Origin: an uncultured Bacillota bacterium
Lineage (GTDB): Bacteria; Bacillota; Clostridia; Lachnospirales; CAG-274
Direction of reading: 5' to 3'
Length of the DNA: 35,387 nucleotides
NCBI GenBank assembly: GCA_958426775.1
Contig: CATZZP010000020.1
Coordinates: 1-35,387 of the forward strand
Below the pieces are notes generated by a model, which saw nothing but the letters and a program-made list of their open reading frames with translations, had not been told where the DNA came from and did not search any database. Shown in pieces: positions 1 through 8,467 of the stretch (position 1 is its first letter; each line of letters starts with the position of its first letter). The position numbers were made by a program, and so were the translations under genes.

Positions 1-213
1 AAGGGAGAGAATACTAACCCACTAACACAGCAAATTGCCGAATGTATTATTACAAAGGGCAGAGAGGAATTACAAAAATATTATCCAAATGCACTTTATG
101 AAGGGGAAACAACCAATTCCGAAAACGCTTCGGCATATCCCAAAACCTTCTCCGAGCCTTTAACAGCAGAATTACTGCAAAAGCATCAGGCTCTTTCTGA
201 GGAATGTAAGTAA
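1..213 (+). CDS. C-terminal end of an unidentified protein (partial, cut by window start)
   Basis: An open frame runs from base 1 to a TAA at 211-213 and gives the last 70 residues of a protein whose start lies outside the window. The tail is hydrophilic, rich in Glu, Gln, Thr and Asn, and has no membrane segment or motif that I recognise. It stops 15 bases before phnW and shares its direction, so it is probably the upstream gene of the same operon. By context it could belong to 2-aminoethylphosphonate uptake, regulation or metabolism, but that is inference from position only. The frame is supported by the absence of stops over 70 codons and by the phnW ribosome binding site that follows directly after the stop. 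Confidence 0.6.
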   Translation, partial: KGENTNPLTQQIAECIITKGREELQKYYPNALYEGETTNSENASAYPKTFSEPLTAELLQKHQALSEECK

Positions 214-228
214 AAGGAGATTATAACC

Positions 229-1332
229 ATGCCACATTATAAATTACTTACACCGGGTCCCTTAACTACTACACGGTCAGTTAAGGAGCAAATGCTTACA
301 GACCACTGCACCTGGGACGAGGACTATAAAAAAATTACACGCAGCATTTGCTCAAGGCTGTTAAGGCTTGCACAGGTTTCGGAGCCTGAATATACCACTG
401 TCCTGATGCAGGGCAGCGGTACCTTTGGAGTAGAGTCGGTGCTTACAAGCGTTGTAGGCAAGGAGGACACCTTACTTATTGTCGCTAACGGTGCATACGG
501 CAAACGTATGGCTGATATTGCAGACCATGCCGGCTTAAATTATATTTTGTATCTTGAGGATTATGACCGTATACCCTCAAGTCAAAAAATTGCACAGATT
601 TTAGCTGACAACCCTGCTATTACCCATGTATCCATGGTGCATAGCGAAACAACCTCCGGTATGCTTAATGATATTAAGGCGGTAGCTGAAGTTGTTAAGT
701 CAGCAGATAAAACTTTTATTGTTGATGCTATGTCAAGCTTTGGCGGGGTTTATATTCCCGTAGGTGAGCTTGGTATCGACTTTATTATAAGCAGTGCCAA
801 CAAATGCATACAGGGTGTACCCGGCTTTTCCTTTATAATATGTCGCACAGATAAACTTGTGAACAGCAAGGGAAAAGCAAGCAGTCTTTCTCTTGACCTG
901 TATGACCAGTGGGAAACCATGCACAAGGACGGCAAATGGCGGTTTACCTCCCCCACTCACGTTGTACTTGCCTTTAACAAGGCTTTAGATGAGCTGGAAG
1001 AGGAGGGTGGTATTGAAGCAAGAGCTAAGCGTTATTATGACAATAACAAGCTGCTAATTGCTAAAATGAAGGAGATGGGTTTTAAAACCTATATTGATGA
1101 AAATCTGCAGGGGCCCATCATTACTACCTTCTATTATCCTGAGGATATACCTTATGACTTTAATGAAATGTATAAATATATTAAAGACAGAGGCTATGCT
1201 ATTTACCCAAGTAAGCTTACTGATGCCAACACCTTTCGTATAGGTAATATAGGCGAAATATACAAAGAAGATATTGAACAGCTTTGTAATATAATTAATA
1301 GCTATCTGGAGGAAAAGAAAAATGAGATTTGA
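229..1332 (+). CDS. phnW: 2-aminoethylphosphonate-pyruvate transaminase
   Basis: This PLP-dependent class V aminotransferase moves the amino group of 2-aminoethylphosphonate to pyruvate, giving phosphonoacetaldehyde and alanine, the first step of phosphonate breakdown in the cytoplasm. The protein has 367 residues, the usual length for PhnW. It opens with the family signature LLTPGPLTTT. Asp166 (IVDAMSSFGG) fits the residue that pairs with the pyridine nitrogen, and Lys192 (SSANKCIQG) is the expected Schiff-base lysine. The ATG at 229 has an AAAGGAG site about 10 bases upstream. The gene overlaps phnX by 11 bases, which implies translational coupling and a dedicated AEP pathway. Identification is from family knowledge plus the downstream phnX. 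Confidence 0.95.
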   Translation: MPHYKLLTPGPLTTTRSVKEQMLTDHCTWDEDYKKITRSICSRLLRLAQVSEPEYTTVLMQGSGTFGVESVLTSVVGKEDTLLIVANGAYGKRMADIADHAGLNYILYLEDYDRIPSSQKIAQILADNPAITHVSMVHSETTSGMLNDIKAVAEVVKSADKTFIVDAMSSFGGVYIPVGELGIDFIISSANKCIQGVPGFSFIICRTDKLVNSKGKASSLSLDLYDQWETMHKDGKWRFTSPTHVVLAFNKALDELEEEGGIEARAKRYYDNNKLLIAKMKEMGFKTYIDENLQGPIITTFYYPEDIPYDFNEMYKYIKDRGYAIYPSKLTDANTFRIGNIGEIYKEDIEQLCNIINSYLEEKKNEI

Positions 1333-2092
1333 CGGCATTATTTTTGACTGGGCAGGTACGACTGTAGATTTTGGCAGCTTTGCTCCTGTTCAGGCATTTA
1401 TTGAAGCTTTTCAGGAATTTGGAATTACTCCTACTATTGATGAAGTAAGAGCTCCAATGGGTATGCTTAAAATTGACCATATCCGTACAATGATGTCTAT
1501 GGAGCGTATTTCAAAACTTTGGCTTGAAAAATATAACAAACCATGGGCAGAAACAGACATTGTAAAAATTTACGAAATCAGTGAAAAAAAGATACTTGAA
1601 ATAGTAAAGGACTTCTCTGTACCTAAGCCTTATGTAATTGAAACAGTAAATAAGCTCAGAGAAATGGGTATTAAAATAGGCTCAACCACAGGCTATACAG
1701 ATGAAATGATGCACATTGTAGTTCCTGTAGCCAAATCAAAGGGCTATGAGCCTGATTGTTGGTTCAGCCCTGACTCTGTAGGTAAGTTAGGCAGACCATA
1801 TCCTTATATGATATTTAAAAATATGGAAAATTTACAGCTTGAAAAAGTATCAAAAGTATTAAAGGTAGGCGACACTGTTTCAGATATAAAGGAAGGTAAA
1901 AATGCAGGAGTTGTTACGGTAGGTGTCATTGAAGGAAGCTCTGTAATGGGACTTAGTCTTGACGAATATCAATCACTTTCAAAGGATGAAAAAACTGCAA
2001 TATGTAAAAAAACCGCTGACAAATTTATTGAAGCAGGTGCTGACTATGTAGTAAATGATATAAGAGGCATCCTTGATTTATTTCAACAATAG
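1322..2092 (+). CDS. phnX: Phosphonoacetaldehyde hydrolase (phosphonatase)
   Basis: This HAD-superfamily enzyme cleaves the C-P bond of phosphonoacetaldehyde to acetaldehyde and phosphate, completing AEP degradation begun by PhnW. The 256-residue length fits the family. Asp9 in FDWAGTTVD is the nucleophile, and the Ala at the +2 position is typical of phosphonatases rather than phosphatases. Lys50 (APMGMLKIDH) corresponds to the Schiff-base lysine of the cap domain that sets this family apart from other HAD enzymes. KVGDTVSDIKEG carries the metal-binding Asp184 and Asp188. The start is inside the end of phnW and has a GGAGG about 10 bases upstream. No clear terminator follows; the next element is the tRNA-Trp promoter. 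Confidence 0.95.
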   Translation: MRFDGIIFDWAGTTVDFGSFAPVQAFIEAFQEFGITPTIDEVRAPMGMLKIDHIRTMMSMERISKLWLEKYNKPWAETDIVKIYEISEKKILEIVKDFSVPKPYVIETVNKLREMGIKIGSTTGYTDEMMHIVVPVAKSKGYEPDCWFSPDSVGKLGRPYPYMIFKNMENLQLEKVSKVLKVGDTVSDIKEGKNAGVVTVGVIEGSSVMGLSLDEYQSLSKDEKTAICKKTADKFIEAGADYVVNDIRGILDLFQQ

Positions 2093-2132
2093 TTAATTAA
2101 GAACTGTTTCCTTAAAAAAATTAAAAAAGGTA

Positions 2133-2161
2133 TTGACTTATACTCCAAAATATGCTATTCT
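2133..2161 (+). promoter_or_regulatory. Sigma-A promoter for tRNA-Trp (TTGACT-17-TATTCT)
   Basis: TTGACT at 2133-2138 and TATTCT at 2156-2161 are separated by 17 bases. A TG at 2153-2154 makes an extended -10. The predicted start is near 2168, about 25 bases before the mature tRNA. The -10 region and the first transcribed bases are almost identical to the upstream promoter of tRNA-Gly. Confidence 0.8.
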
Positions 2162-2186
2162 ATTATAGCTGTCGTTAGTAATAACG
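2150..2186 (+). repeat. Promoter-leader element, copy 1 (tRNA-Trp), with 5' hairpin
   Basis: Bases 2150-2174 match 23 of 25 positions of the minus-strand element at 4214-4238 before tRNA-Gly. In both, a TATTCT -10 is followed by AGCTGTCG and then a small hairpin. Here the stem is CGTTA (2173-2177) with TAACG (2182-2186) around a GTAA tetraloop, which is of GNRA type. The hairpin would sit about 5 bases from the predicted RNA 5' end. A role in stability or processing of the tRNA precursor is inference. Confidence 0.6.
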
Positions 2187-2192
2187 CAATAT

Positions 2193-2263
2193 AGGGGTGT
2201 GGTCAAATGGTATGACAGAGGTCTCCAAAACCTTTAGCGAGGGTTCGATTCCTTCCACCCCTG
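2193..2263 (+). tRNA. tRNA-Trp (anticodon CCA)
   Basis: The cloverleaf folds fully. The acceptor AGGGGTG (2193-2199) pairs with CACCCCT (2256-2262), and the discriminator is G2263. The anticodon stem 2218-2222/2230-2234 holds loop CTCCAAA with anticodon CCA at 2225-2227. The T arm is GAGGG-TTCGATT-CCTTC. The 3' CCA is not encoded. It stands alone with its own promoter and terminator. Confidence 0.95.
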
Positions 2264-2273
2264 TCAACTAAGC

Positions 2274-2298
2274 GCTCCGATATTTCGGAGCATTTTTT
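2274..2298 (+). terminator. Rho-independent terminator of tRNA-Trp
   Basis: GCTCCGA (2274-2280) and TCGGAGC (2285-2291) form a 7-bp stem with a 4-base loop, followed by ATTTTTT. Confidence 0.85.
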
Positions 2299-2303
2299 AT
2301 GCC

Positions 2304-2337
2304 AAAAAGGACAACGTATACTATTCCGTTGTCCTTT
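2304..2337 (-). terminator. Rho-independent terminator of dnaX
   Basis: AAAGGACAACG (2306-2316) and CGTTGTCCTTT (2327-2337) form an 11-bp stem. Read on the minus strand it lies a few bases after the dnaX stop and runs into TTTTT (2304-2308). Confidence 0.8.
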
Positions 2338-2340
2338 ATT

Positions 2341-3939
2341 TTAAGTAAAATCTATTGGTATACCATTCATTTTAGAGTCAAACTCCTCCTCAGGATTTTT
2401 AAAGCTTAGCTCTCTGTCCTTATCGCCGTAGGTTTCCTCATGTGCCTTTTGGTAGTCAGACTCTAGCATTATCTTAAATTCAAAACTCTTACCAAAAAAA
2501 TCCGCCAGCTTTTCCTTTAAATAAGCTCTGTTTTCCTCACACTTACTTAAGGCAAGAGGGTTATCACAGACAATAGCAGGCATATCATCACTTAAATATG
2601 CCGCTTTAACCGAGGTCTTGAATATGCCCTTTATAAGAATTTTATCAATGCTTAATACAAAATCATCCCAGCCCTTAATAAGCTTTTTAACATCCTCAGG
2701 CACAGCCTTTTCAACAGCTTTTACGGGCTTTTTCTCGGTGGTTTCAAGGGGCTTTGCAGGCTGTTGCTGAATATTTTTAACAAAGCCTCCGCTTTTCACC
2801 ATTTCCTCTAAGTTTTCAAGTCGTTTTGCTATTGCACCGTTGCTTTCCTGCGTAACAGGCGTACACGCCTTAATGCAGGCAACCTCCAACAGCACTCTCG
2901 GACTTGATGAATACTTCATTCTGTTGCTAAGCTCGGAAAATTCACTTATAAGCTCTAAAATATAATCATAGCTTACCTTTTGTCCCTGATTATACAGCTT
3001 TTCAATATAGCTTTCAGAATAATCAAGAGCCTCTGAATTTTTGCCTACAGACACCGCAAGAAGCAAATTTCTGAAATGCACAACAAGGTCATTGGTAAAA
3101 TTAAGTATATCCCTGCCCTTTTGTATAACCCTGTCAATTATTTCAAGACAGCTGTCGCAGGAGTTTTCACAAATAGCCTCTGTAAGCTCAAAAAGCACCT
3201 CATTATCAACTGCACCTGTAATTTCAGTAACCTTTTCAACGGTAATTTCCTCGCCGTAGTAAAAGCTCATACACTGGTCTAAAATTGACAGAGCATCACG
3301 CATAGCACCGTCTGACAGCCTTGCTACATAGTCAATAGCCTCATCGGTAATTGCTACGCCCTCATTTTCCATATCCTTTTTAAGCTCTGCGGACATTTCC
3401 CTGACGGTAATACGGTGAAAATCAAACCTCTGACACCTCGAAAGTATTGTTACGGGCAGCTTTTGAGGATCTGTTGTTGCAAGTATAAAAACCACATGCT
3501 CAGGTGGTTCTTCAAGGGTTTTAAGCAGGGCATTAAAAGCACCTGCCGACAGCATATGCACCTCGTCTATAATGTAAACCTTATATCTTCCCTCTGTGGG
3601 AGGATACTTAACCTCTTCTACAATATCACGTATATTATCAACACCGTTATTAGATGCAGCATCAATTTCTACCACATTAAGGCTTCTGCCCTCTAATATG
3701 CTTTTACATACACTGCATTCATTACAAGGCTTATCTCCCTCTGAAATACAGTTTATTGCACGTGCAAATATCTTTGCAGTTGAGGTTTTACCCGTACCTC
3801 TGGTACCGCAAAACAGATATGCGTGATTTATTCTGTTATTTTTAATTTGATTAGTCAGGGTTTTAATTAAATGCTCCTGACCTATAACCCCCTGAAAGCT
3901 TTGGGGTCTTAAGCGTCTGTATAATGCGGTATATGCCAT
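2341..3939 (-). CDS. dnaX: DNA polymerase III subunit gamma/tau (clamp loader ATPase)
   Basis: DnaX is the AAA+ motor subunit of the clamp loader, which loads the beta clamp and tethers the polymerase at the replication fork. The N-terminal part has Walker A GTRGTGKT (45-52), four zinc-binding cysteines (Cys64, 72, 75, 78), Walker B IIDEVHM (123-129) and the SRC arginine-finger motif (167-169). A charged, Lys/Glu-rich linker near 380-420 precedes the C-terminal tau-like region. At 532 residues it is a normal Firmicutes single-product DnaX; I see no need for a programmed frameshift. The ATG has an AAGGAG site upstream. It is flanked by tRNA genes rather than by the common partners ybaB and recR, so the usual cluster is broken here. 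Confidence 0.95.
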   Translation of the reverse strand: MAYTALYRRLRPQSFQGVIGQEHLIKTLTNQIKNNRINHAYLFCGTRGTGKTSTAKIFARAINCISEGDKPCNECSVCKSILEGRSLNVVEIDAASNNGVDNIRDIVEEVKYPPTEGRYKVYIIDEVHMLSAGAFNALLKTLEEPPEHVVFILATTDPQKLPVTILSRCQRFDFHRITVREMSAELKKDMENEGVAITDEAIDYVARLSDGAMRDALSILDQCMSFYYGEEITVEKVTEITGAVDNEVLFELTEAICENSCDSCLEIIDRVIQKGRDILNFTNDLVVHFRNLLLAVSVGKNSEALDYSESYIEKLYNQGQKVSYDYILELISEFSELSNRMKYSSSPRVLLEVACIKACTPVTQESNGAIAKRLENLEEMVKSGGFVKNIQQQPAKPLETTEKKPVKAVEKAVPEDVKKLIKGWDDFVLSIDKILIKGIFKTSVKAAYLSDDMPAIVCDNPLALSKCEENRAYLKEKLADFFGKSFEFKIMLESDYQKAHEETYGDKDRELSFKNPEEEFDSKMNGIPIDFT

Positions 3940-4018
3940 AGCAAAACTCCTTCAACTAATTACTTATTTTATTATAATTCATTTTAACCCTAAGTTCAAT
4001 ATTCTATTTTTAAAGAAA

Positions 4019-4052
4019 CAAAAAAGACCGAGGTACATTTTGTACCTCGGTC
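4019..4052 (-). terminator. Rho-independent terminator of tRNA-Gly
   Basis: GACCGAGGTACA (4026-4037) pairs perfectly with TGTACCTCGGTC (4041-4052) around a TTT loop. On the minus strand the stem is followed by a T run (A run on plus at 4019-4025). It separates tRNA-Gly from dnaX. Confidence 0.9.
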
Positions 4053-4061
4053 ATAATAATA

Positions 4062-4133
4062 AGCGCGAGACGGGATTCGAACCCGCGACCCTCGCCTTGG
4101 CAAGGCGATGCTCTACCACTGAGCCACTCGCGC
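4062..4133 (-). tRNA. tRNA-Gly (anticodon GCC)
   Basis: Read on the minus strand, acceptor GCGCGAG pairs with CTCGCGC. The anticodon stem CGCCT/AGGCG encloses a TTGCCAA loop with anticodon GCC. The T arm contains GGGTTCGAATCCC. The discriminator is T and CCA is not encoded. Two promoters lie upstream. Confidence 0.95.
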
Positions 4134-4147
4134 ATAGAACATAACAA

Positions 4148-4176
4148 ATTATATCATCATATTTTTGCTTTGTCAA
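4148..4176 (-). promoter_or_regulatory. Consensus sigma-A promoter P1 for tRNA-Gly
   Basis: On the minus strand TTGACA (4171-4176) and TATAAT (4148-4153) are both perfect and lie 17 bases apart. The predicted start near 4141 is about 8 bases before the mature tRNA. Confidence 0.88.
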
Positions 4177-4202
4177 GAGTTTTTTAAAACTTTCATTTCT
4201 AT

Positions 4203-4255
4203 CGCATCACTTGCGACAGCTTTAATAGAATAACATATTTTTTTAACCTTGTCAA
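4203..4255 (-). promoter_or_regulatory. Upstream promoter P2 of tRNA-Gly with shared promoter-leader element, copy 2
   Basis: On the minus strand TTGACA (4250-4255) and TATTCT (4227-4232) are 17 bases apart. Bases 4214-4238 match the tRNA-Trp promoter element at 23 of 25 positions. The transcript would begin with AGCTGTCG and a hairpin CGCA/TGCG (4203-4206 with 4212-4215). The stem differs in sequence from the tRNA-Trp hairpin but keeps pairing. Confidence 0.65.
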
Positions 4256-4369
4256 CCCCTTTTTGTTTTTATTACAATAATATTAAATATCCGCTATTTT
4301 ACTTTAATTTTTTTTATATTTTGATATAATAGTAAATGCACTTTAAATAAAATATACGGAGGTAAAATT

Positions 4370-6511
4370 ATGAGGTATCTTAGGGCTGTTACTGCCTTAA
4401 TATTATCAATAGCTATTCTATGCAGTCAAACCTTTGCTGCTGGTAAATACATAAATATGACACTTGAATATGACGGTGCTGCACACAACTACAACGCTGA
4501 GGAGGTCAGCCTTGTTGTAGACGGTAAAACTCTTACGGATTTACCTATGCCTCCCATTATTTTTGACGGTTACACTCTTGTGCCTGCAAGGGAGGTTTTT
4601 GAAGCTTTAGGTGCTGAAGTAAACTGGATAAGTGATTTATATCAGGTTTATATAAAGTATAATGAAGATGTTGTTATGCTTGAAATCGACTCAAAAAAAG
4701 CCTATGTAAACGGTGTTGCTATGGAAATGACCATAGCACCTAAAATAATTAATGACAAAACTATGATTCCTCTAAGGTTTGCCTCAGAGTCAATCGGCAT
4801 GGAGGTAGGCTGGGACTCAGCAACAAGGGTTGCAAGTGTTTCTAAGACTGTAATTACAACCACCACTACCGAAATTACAACCGAAACAACAACAGAGGCT
4901 ACAACCGAAACAACAACAAAATCCGTTGAAATTGTTAAATCAGGCAGCAGTGCAAAGATGAGCGGCTATATGTCAGGAGATTATGACAAGGTTAATATAA
5001 CCTCTCTTACCAAGGCATCAGACAGTAATACAATTTTTTTAGTAAAAGCAAGCGGTGCTATCAGTACCGTTGAGGTAAATGAAATTTCGTCAGATACTGT
5101 TGCTGTTGATATTAACAATGCCAACAACACCCTTACTAATGATGTTTATATAGTTAATGACAGTATGGTAAGTGATATAGAGGCATCTTCTCAATCAGGC
5201 ACAAAGCCTGTTACAAGGCTTTTATTTAATATGAAAGAAAAGGGGAATTTTAGGCTTTATCTTTCCTCTGACAGAAAAACCTTAGGCATTAGTGTAGATA
5301 CAAACGAAATTACCGAAATTACCTTAGATAAGCTTATAGGCGGAGATAAAATAACCATTACGGGTAAATCAACTCCGTATGTACAAACTACCCTTTCAAC
5401 CACAGGTGATTTGCTTACTATTGACATTACAGATGCAATACTTGAGGGGGATAACGGTAAAATAGAAGAGGGTAAGATAGTAAGCGGAGGCAGCTATCAC
5501 CAATATAACGCAAACACTGTACGTATTTCCCTTGACCTTAAAGAGGAGGCGGGCTATAGCACAGAAACAAAAGACAACAGCATTTCCCTTACTATTGCTC
5601 CGGGGCTGGAAACAGACAACGGTTCTTTAGGCGGCAGTGTACGTTATGAAGAAGAATTCGGTCTTATTTTACCCGGTGTAGCAGGTATGGTAAATACAAA
5701 CTCCATTGAGCATGAGGATAATTACACCGACCTTAACTATGTGCTTACACTGCCCGGTAATTTAACCTCACTGCTTTCCGACCAGGCTATAACCGTTAAT
5801 AACTATAATATTGATAATGTAGAAATTACTGTGGAAAGCAGTCAAACAAAAATTAAGTTTAACGAGAAAAAGGTAATGGCTATGGATATTACCACACAAG
5901 GCAGTGACCTCTGCATCAAACCTATAACACCAAAGGAAAAATACGATAAGATTATTGTACTTGATGCAGGTCACGGCGGTAAGGATGTTGGTACAGGCTG
6001 GAACAACACCATATACGAAAAGGATATTGTACTTTCAATGCTTAACAAAACAAAGGCATTATTTGATAAAGACGGAGAAATCAAGTGCTATGCAACACGT
6101 ACAACTGACGTTTATCCATCCTTTGATGACAGAACAAGCCTTGCAGATATAGGTGATATGTTTATATCCATACACATTAACAGTGCAGGTACTAACACTA
6201 CCGCAAACGGTACGGAAACCTTTGTACAGTATGCAAACAACTTAGGCAACGGACTTACAAGCTATATCTTGGGAGAAAAAGTTTTAAACAAGCTCCTTGA
6301 CAATCTGGGAACAACTAACAGAAAGGTTAAAAGCAACAATTTAATTGTACTCAGAAACAGTCATGTACCTTCCACCTTAGTTGAAATAGGCTTTATTACA
6401 AATGATAAGGACAGGGCAATTATAACAAGTGAGGACGGTCAGAATAAAACCGCACAAGCTATATATGATGCTGTTAAAGAGTTATTTGAAGAATATCCTA
6501 CGGTAAGATAA
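4370..6511 (+). CDS. Secreted N-acetylmuramoyl-L-alanine amidase with stalk domain
   Basis: This enzyme cuts the bond between N-acetylmuramic acid and the stem peptide in peptidoglycan, outside the membrane. A signal peptide (about residues 1-24, ending near TFAAG) leads to a copper-amine-oxidase-N-like stalk domain (about 35-155). Next come a Thr/Glu-rich linker (about 160-185), AMIN-like beta regions (about 190-510) and a C-terminal Amidase_3 domain (about 527-710). The zinc and catalytic residues are intact: His535 in DAGHGG, Glu550, His602 in SIHIN and Glu672 in VEIGF. The ATG follows GGAGG by 8 bases. A TATAAT lies at 4325-4330 but its -35 is poor. The role, such as cell separation or sporulation-related lysis, is not decidable from sequence. 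Confidence 0.9.
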   Translation: MRYLRAVTALILSIAILCSQTFAAGKYINMTLEYDGAAHNYNAEEVSLVVDGKTLTDLPMPPIIFDGYTLVPAREVFEALGAEVNWISDLYQVYIKYNEDVVMLEIDSKKAYVNGVAMEMTIAPKIINDKTMIPLRFASESIGMEVGWDSATRVASVSKTVITTTTTEITTETTTEATTETTTKSVEIVKSGSSAKMSGYMSGDYDKVNITSLTKASDSNTIFLVKASGAISTVEVNEISSDTVAVDINNANNTLTNDVYIVNDSMVSDIEASSQSGTKPVTRLLFNMKEKGNFRLYLSSDRKTLGISVDTNEITEITLDKLIGGDKITITGKSTPYVQTTLSTTGDLLTIDITDAILEGDNGKIEEGKIVSGGSYHQYNANTVRISLDLKEEAGYSTETKDNSISLTIAPGLETDNGSLGGSVRYEEEFGLILPGVAGMVNTNSIEHEDNYTDLNYVLTLPGNLTSLLSDQAITVNNYNIDNVEITVESSQTKIKFNEKKVMAMDITTQGSDLCIKPITPKEKYDKIIVLDAGHGGKDVGTGWNNTIYEKDIVLSMLNKTKALFDKDGEIKCYATRTTDVYPSFDDRTSLADIGDMFISIHINSAGTNTTANGTETFVQYANNLGNGLTSYILGEKVLNKLLDNLGTTNRKVKSNNLIVLRNSHVPSTLVEIGFITNDKDRAIITSEDGQNKTAQAIYDAVKELFEEYPTVR

Positions 6512-6549
6512 AAAACAGGCTGTATGCAATGGGGCATACAGCCTGTTTT
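6512..6549. terminator. Bidirectional terminator between the amidase and asnB
   Basis: AAAACAGGCTGTATGC (6512-6527) pairs perfectly with its partner at 6534-6549 around a 6-base loop. It has A runs on the left and T runs on the right, so it works for both convergent genes. Confidence 0.9.
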
Positions 6550-6550
6550 C

Positions 6551-8398
6551 TCATATGCTCAATTTATATTTATTCATCCAGTAATTAATCTGTAAAAGGT
6601 ATGCCATAAGCTGAGGTGCCGCCATAAGCTGACCGAAAAAAGGCTTACCGTAATCAGTAGGTGCTGTTACAAGCCTCATTATTGCAACCTTATCAACCAG
6701 TGTATTAATCGGTTGTGTAACATCTGAAATTACTTCCCTTAAGGTATCCTTTAAAATCAACTCATATTCAGGATTATAGGTTTTAGGGTATGGAGATTTT
6801 CTGCGGTAAAGAATTTCATCAGGCAATAATCCCTTTGCACTGTCACGAAGCAACCCCTTTACTACACCGTTACGGCACTTGTATTCCCAAGGTACATTAA
6901 AAATATACTCAATTATTCTGTGGTCTGCAAAGGGTACCCTTGCCTCTAAGCCGCTGTACATCGATGCTCTGTCCATTCTGTCTAATAGAGTTGTCATAAA
7001 CCATTTTATATTAAGATAGGATATTTCTCGTCTGCGTTTTTGTTGTTCATTTTCCCCTTGTAAAAGAGGTACTTCCTTTAAGGAATTATAATACTCTCCC
7101 TTAACATAGTCCTCTAACTTAAGCTCTTCTTTTAAATCAGCCTTTAAAATGCTTTGTCTTGGCTCCATATTTACTGACCAGGGAAAGGTATCTGCCTTAA
7201 AAAATTCCTCCTTATGAAACCAAGGATAACCTCCGAAAATTTCATCGGCACATTCTCCTGTCAGGGTAACCTTATTATGTTCCTTTACCTTACGGCAAAA
7301 GTATAAAAGAGAAGCGTCAACATCAGCCATACCGGGTAAATCCTTTGCATCAACAGAGGTATAAAGCTCCTCTGCAAGCTCCTTCTGTTCACAAAACAAA
7401 TAGGTGTGGTTAAGCTTATAGGCTTTCAGCATTTTATCTACATAAGGTCTGTCCTGCTCAGGCTGAAAACTGTTTGATTTAAAGTATTTATCATTACCTG
7501 TAAAATCAAAGGAAAAGGTATTAAGCTTACCTCCTTGTTTTTCAAGGTGTTTACTTGCTAAAGCAGTTACAATGCAGGAGTCCACTCCGCCCGAAAGAAA
7601 GGAACAAACAGGTACGTCTGATACCATTTGTCTTTCAACTGCATCCCTTATAAGATGAGCTGTATGCTCCACCGTTTCCTCATAGCTGTCCTTATGCTCT
7701 TTGCTTTTAAGGTTCCAATACTTTCTTTCACTAAAGCCTTCCTTGGAAAATACACCTACACTGCCGTATTTAATTTCCCCTACATTCCTGAATACGCCGT
7801 TTCCCTCTGTCCTTGCAGGCCCTAATCCTAAAACCTGACGCAGGCTGTCCATATTTATTTCTGCCTTAACCGTAGGGTATTTGAAAAGTGCCTTAGGCTC
7901 TGATGCAAACACAAGGGTATCATCTGCCATGGTATAAAACAGGGGCTTAATTCCGCACCTATCTCTGAAGAGCATTAATCTTTCCTCACCGCTGTCCCAA
8001 ATTGCATAGGCAAAAATACCGTTAAGCATACTAACGCTGTCAATTCCGTATTCCATATAAGCATATAGTATAACCTCTGTATCAGTGGTGGTTTCAAAGC
8101 TGTATCCCTTTAAAATCAAGTCTGCCTTAAGCTCATCACAATTATAAATCTCACCGTTGTAAACAATAGCATAGATAATACCGTTTCTCTGCCTAATAAT
8201 AGGCTGATTACCACCGTAGAGGTCACGTATTGTAAGCCTTGTTTGTGACAAGCCGCAGTGAGGTGTTAAATACTCTCCTACGGTATCGCTTCCTCTGTGA
8301 GCTATTGCCTCACGCATAGCAACGAGTACATCGCAAAAACAATCTCTTTCTTTTGTATAATCTCTATTGAAATTGGCAAATCCCGATATTCCGCACAT
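6551..8398 (-). CDS. asnB: Asparagine synthase (glutamine-hydrolysing)
   Basis: AsnB makes asparagine from aspartate, ATP and glutamine. The N-terminal glutaminase domain (about 1-225) starts with Met-Cys, so Cys2 becomes the nucleophile after Met removal. It has RLTIRDL, NGEIYN (81-86) and TDTEV near 105. The synthetase domain has the PP-loop SGGVDS (269-274) and the later TGECADEIFGGYPW. At 615 residues it is the usual long bacterial form. The ATG follows AAGGAG. It is downstream of the small cysteine protein on the same strand with a 69-base gap, so they are probably one transcript. An ammonia-dependent AsnA is also encoded in the window, giving two routes to asparagine. The local sequence HRGSD replaces the more common HRGPD. 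Confidence 0.93.
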   Translation of the reverse strand: MCGISGFANFNRDYTKERDCFCDVLVAMREAIAHRGSDTVGEYLTPHCGLSQTRLTIRDLYGGNQPIIRQRNGIIYAIVYNGEIYNCDELKADLILKGYSFETTTDTEVILYAYMEYGIDSVSMLNGIFAYAIWDSGEERLMLFRDRCGIKPLFYTMADDTLVFASEPKALFKYPTVKAEINMDSLRQVLGLGPARTEGNGVFRNVGEIKYGSVGVFSKEGFSERKYWNLKSKEHKDSYEETVEHTAHLIRDAVERQMVSDVPVCSFLSGGVDSCIVTALASKHLEKQGGKLNTFSFDFTGNDKYFKSNSFQPEQDRPYVDKMLKAYKLNHTYLFCEQKELAEELYTSVDAKDLPGMADVDASLLYFCRKVKEHNKVTLTGECADEIFGGYPWFHKEEFFKADTFPWSVNMEPRQSILKADLKEELKLEDYVKGEYYNSLKEVPLLQGENEQQKRRREISYLNIKWFMTTLLDRMDRASMYSGLEARVPFADHRIIEYIFNVPWEYKCRNGVVKGLLRDSAKGLLPDEILYRRKSPYPKTYNPEYELILKDTLREVISDVTQPINTLVDKVAIMRLVTAPTDYGKPFFGQLMAAPQLMAYLLQINYWMNKYKLSI

Positions 8399-8467
8399 AT
8401 TTCGCTCTCCTTAAAGAATAGTCCTATATATGTTATTCATCAAGGCAGATTTTATGCAGATAAGGTC

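Noticed and set aside
2341..3939. Programmed frameshift making a short gamma form of DnaX
   Set aside because: No slippery run with a following hairpin was noticed at the needed place, and single-product DnaX is normal in Firmicutes.
4850..4925. Repeat array or CRISPR-like repeats in the amidase gene
   Set aside because: The repetitive ACA/ACC triplets encode a Thr/Glu-rich linker in frame with the amidase.
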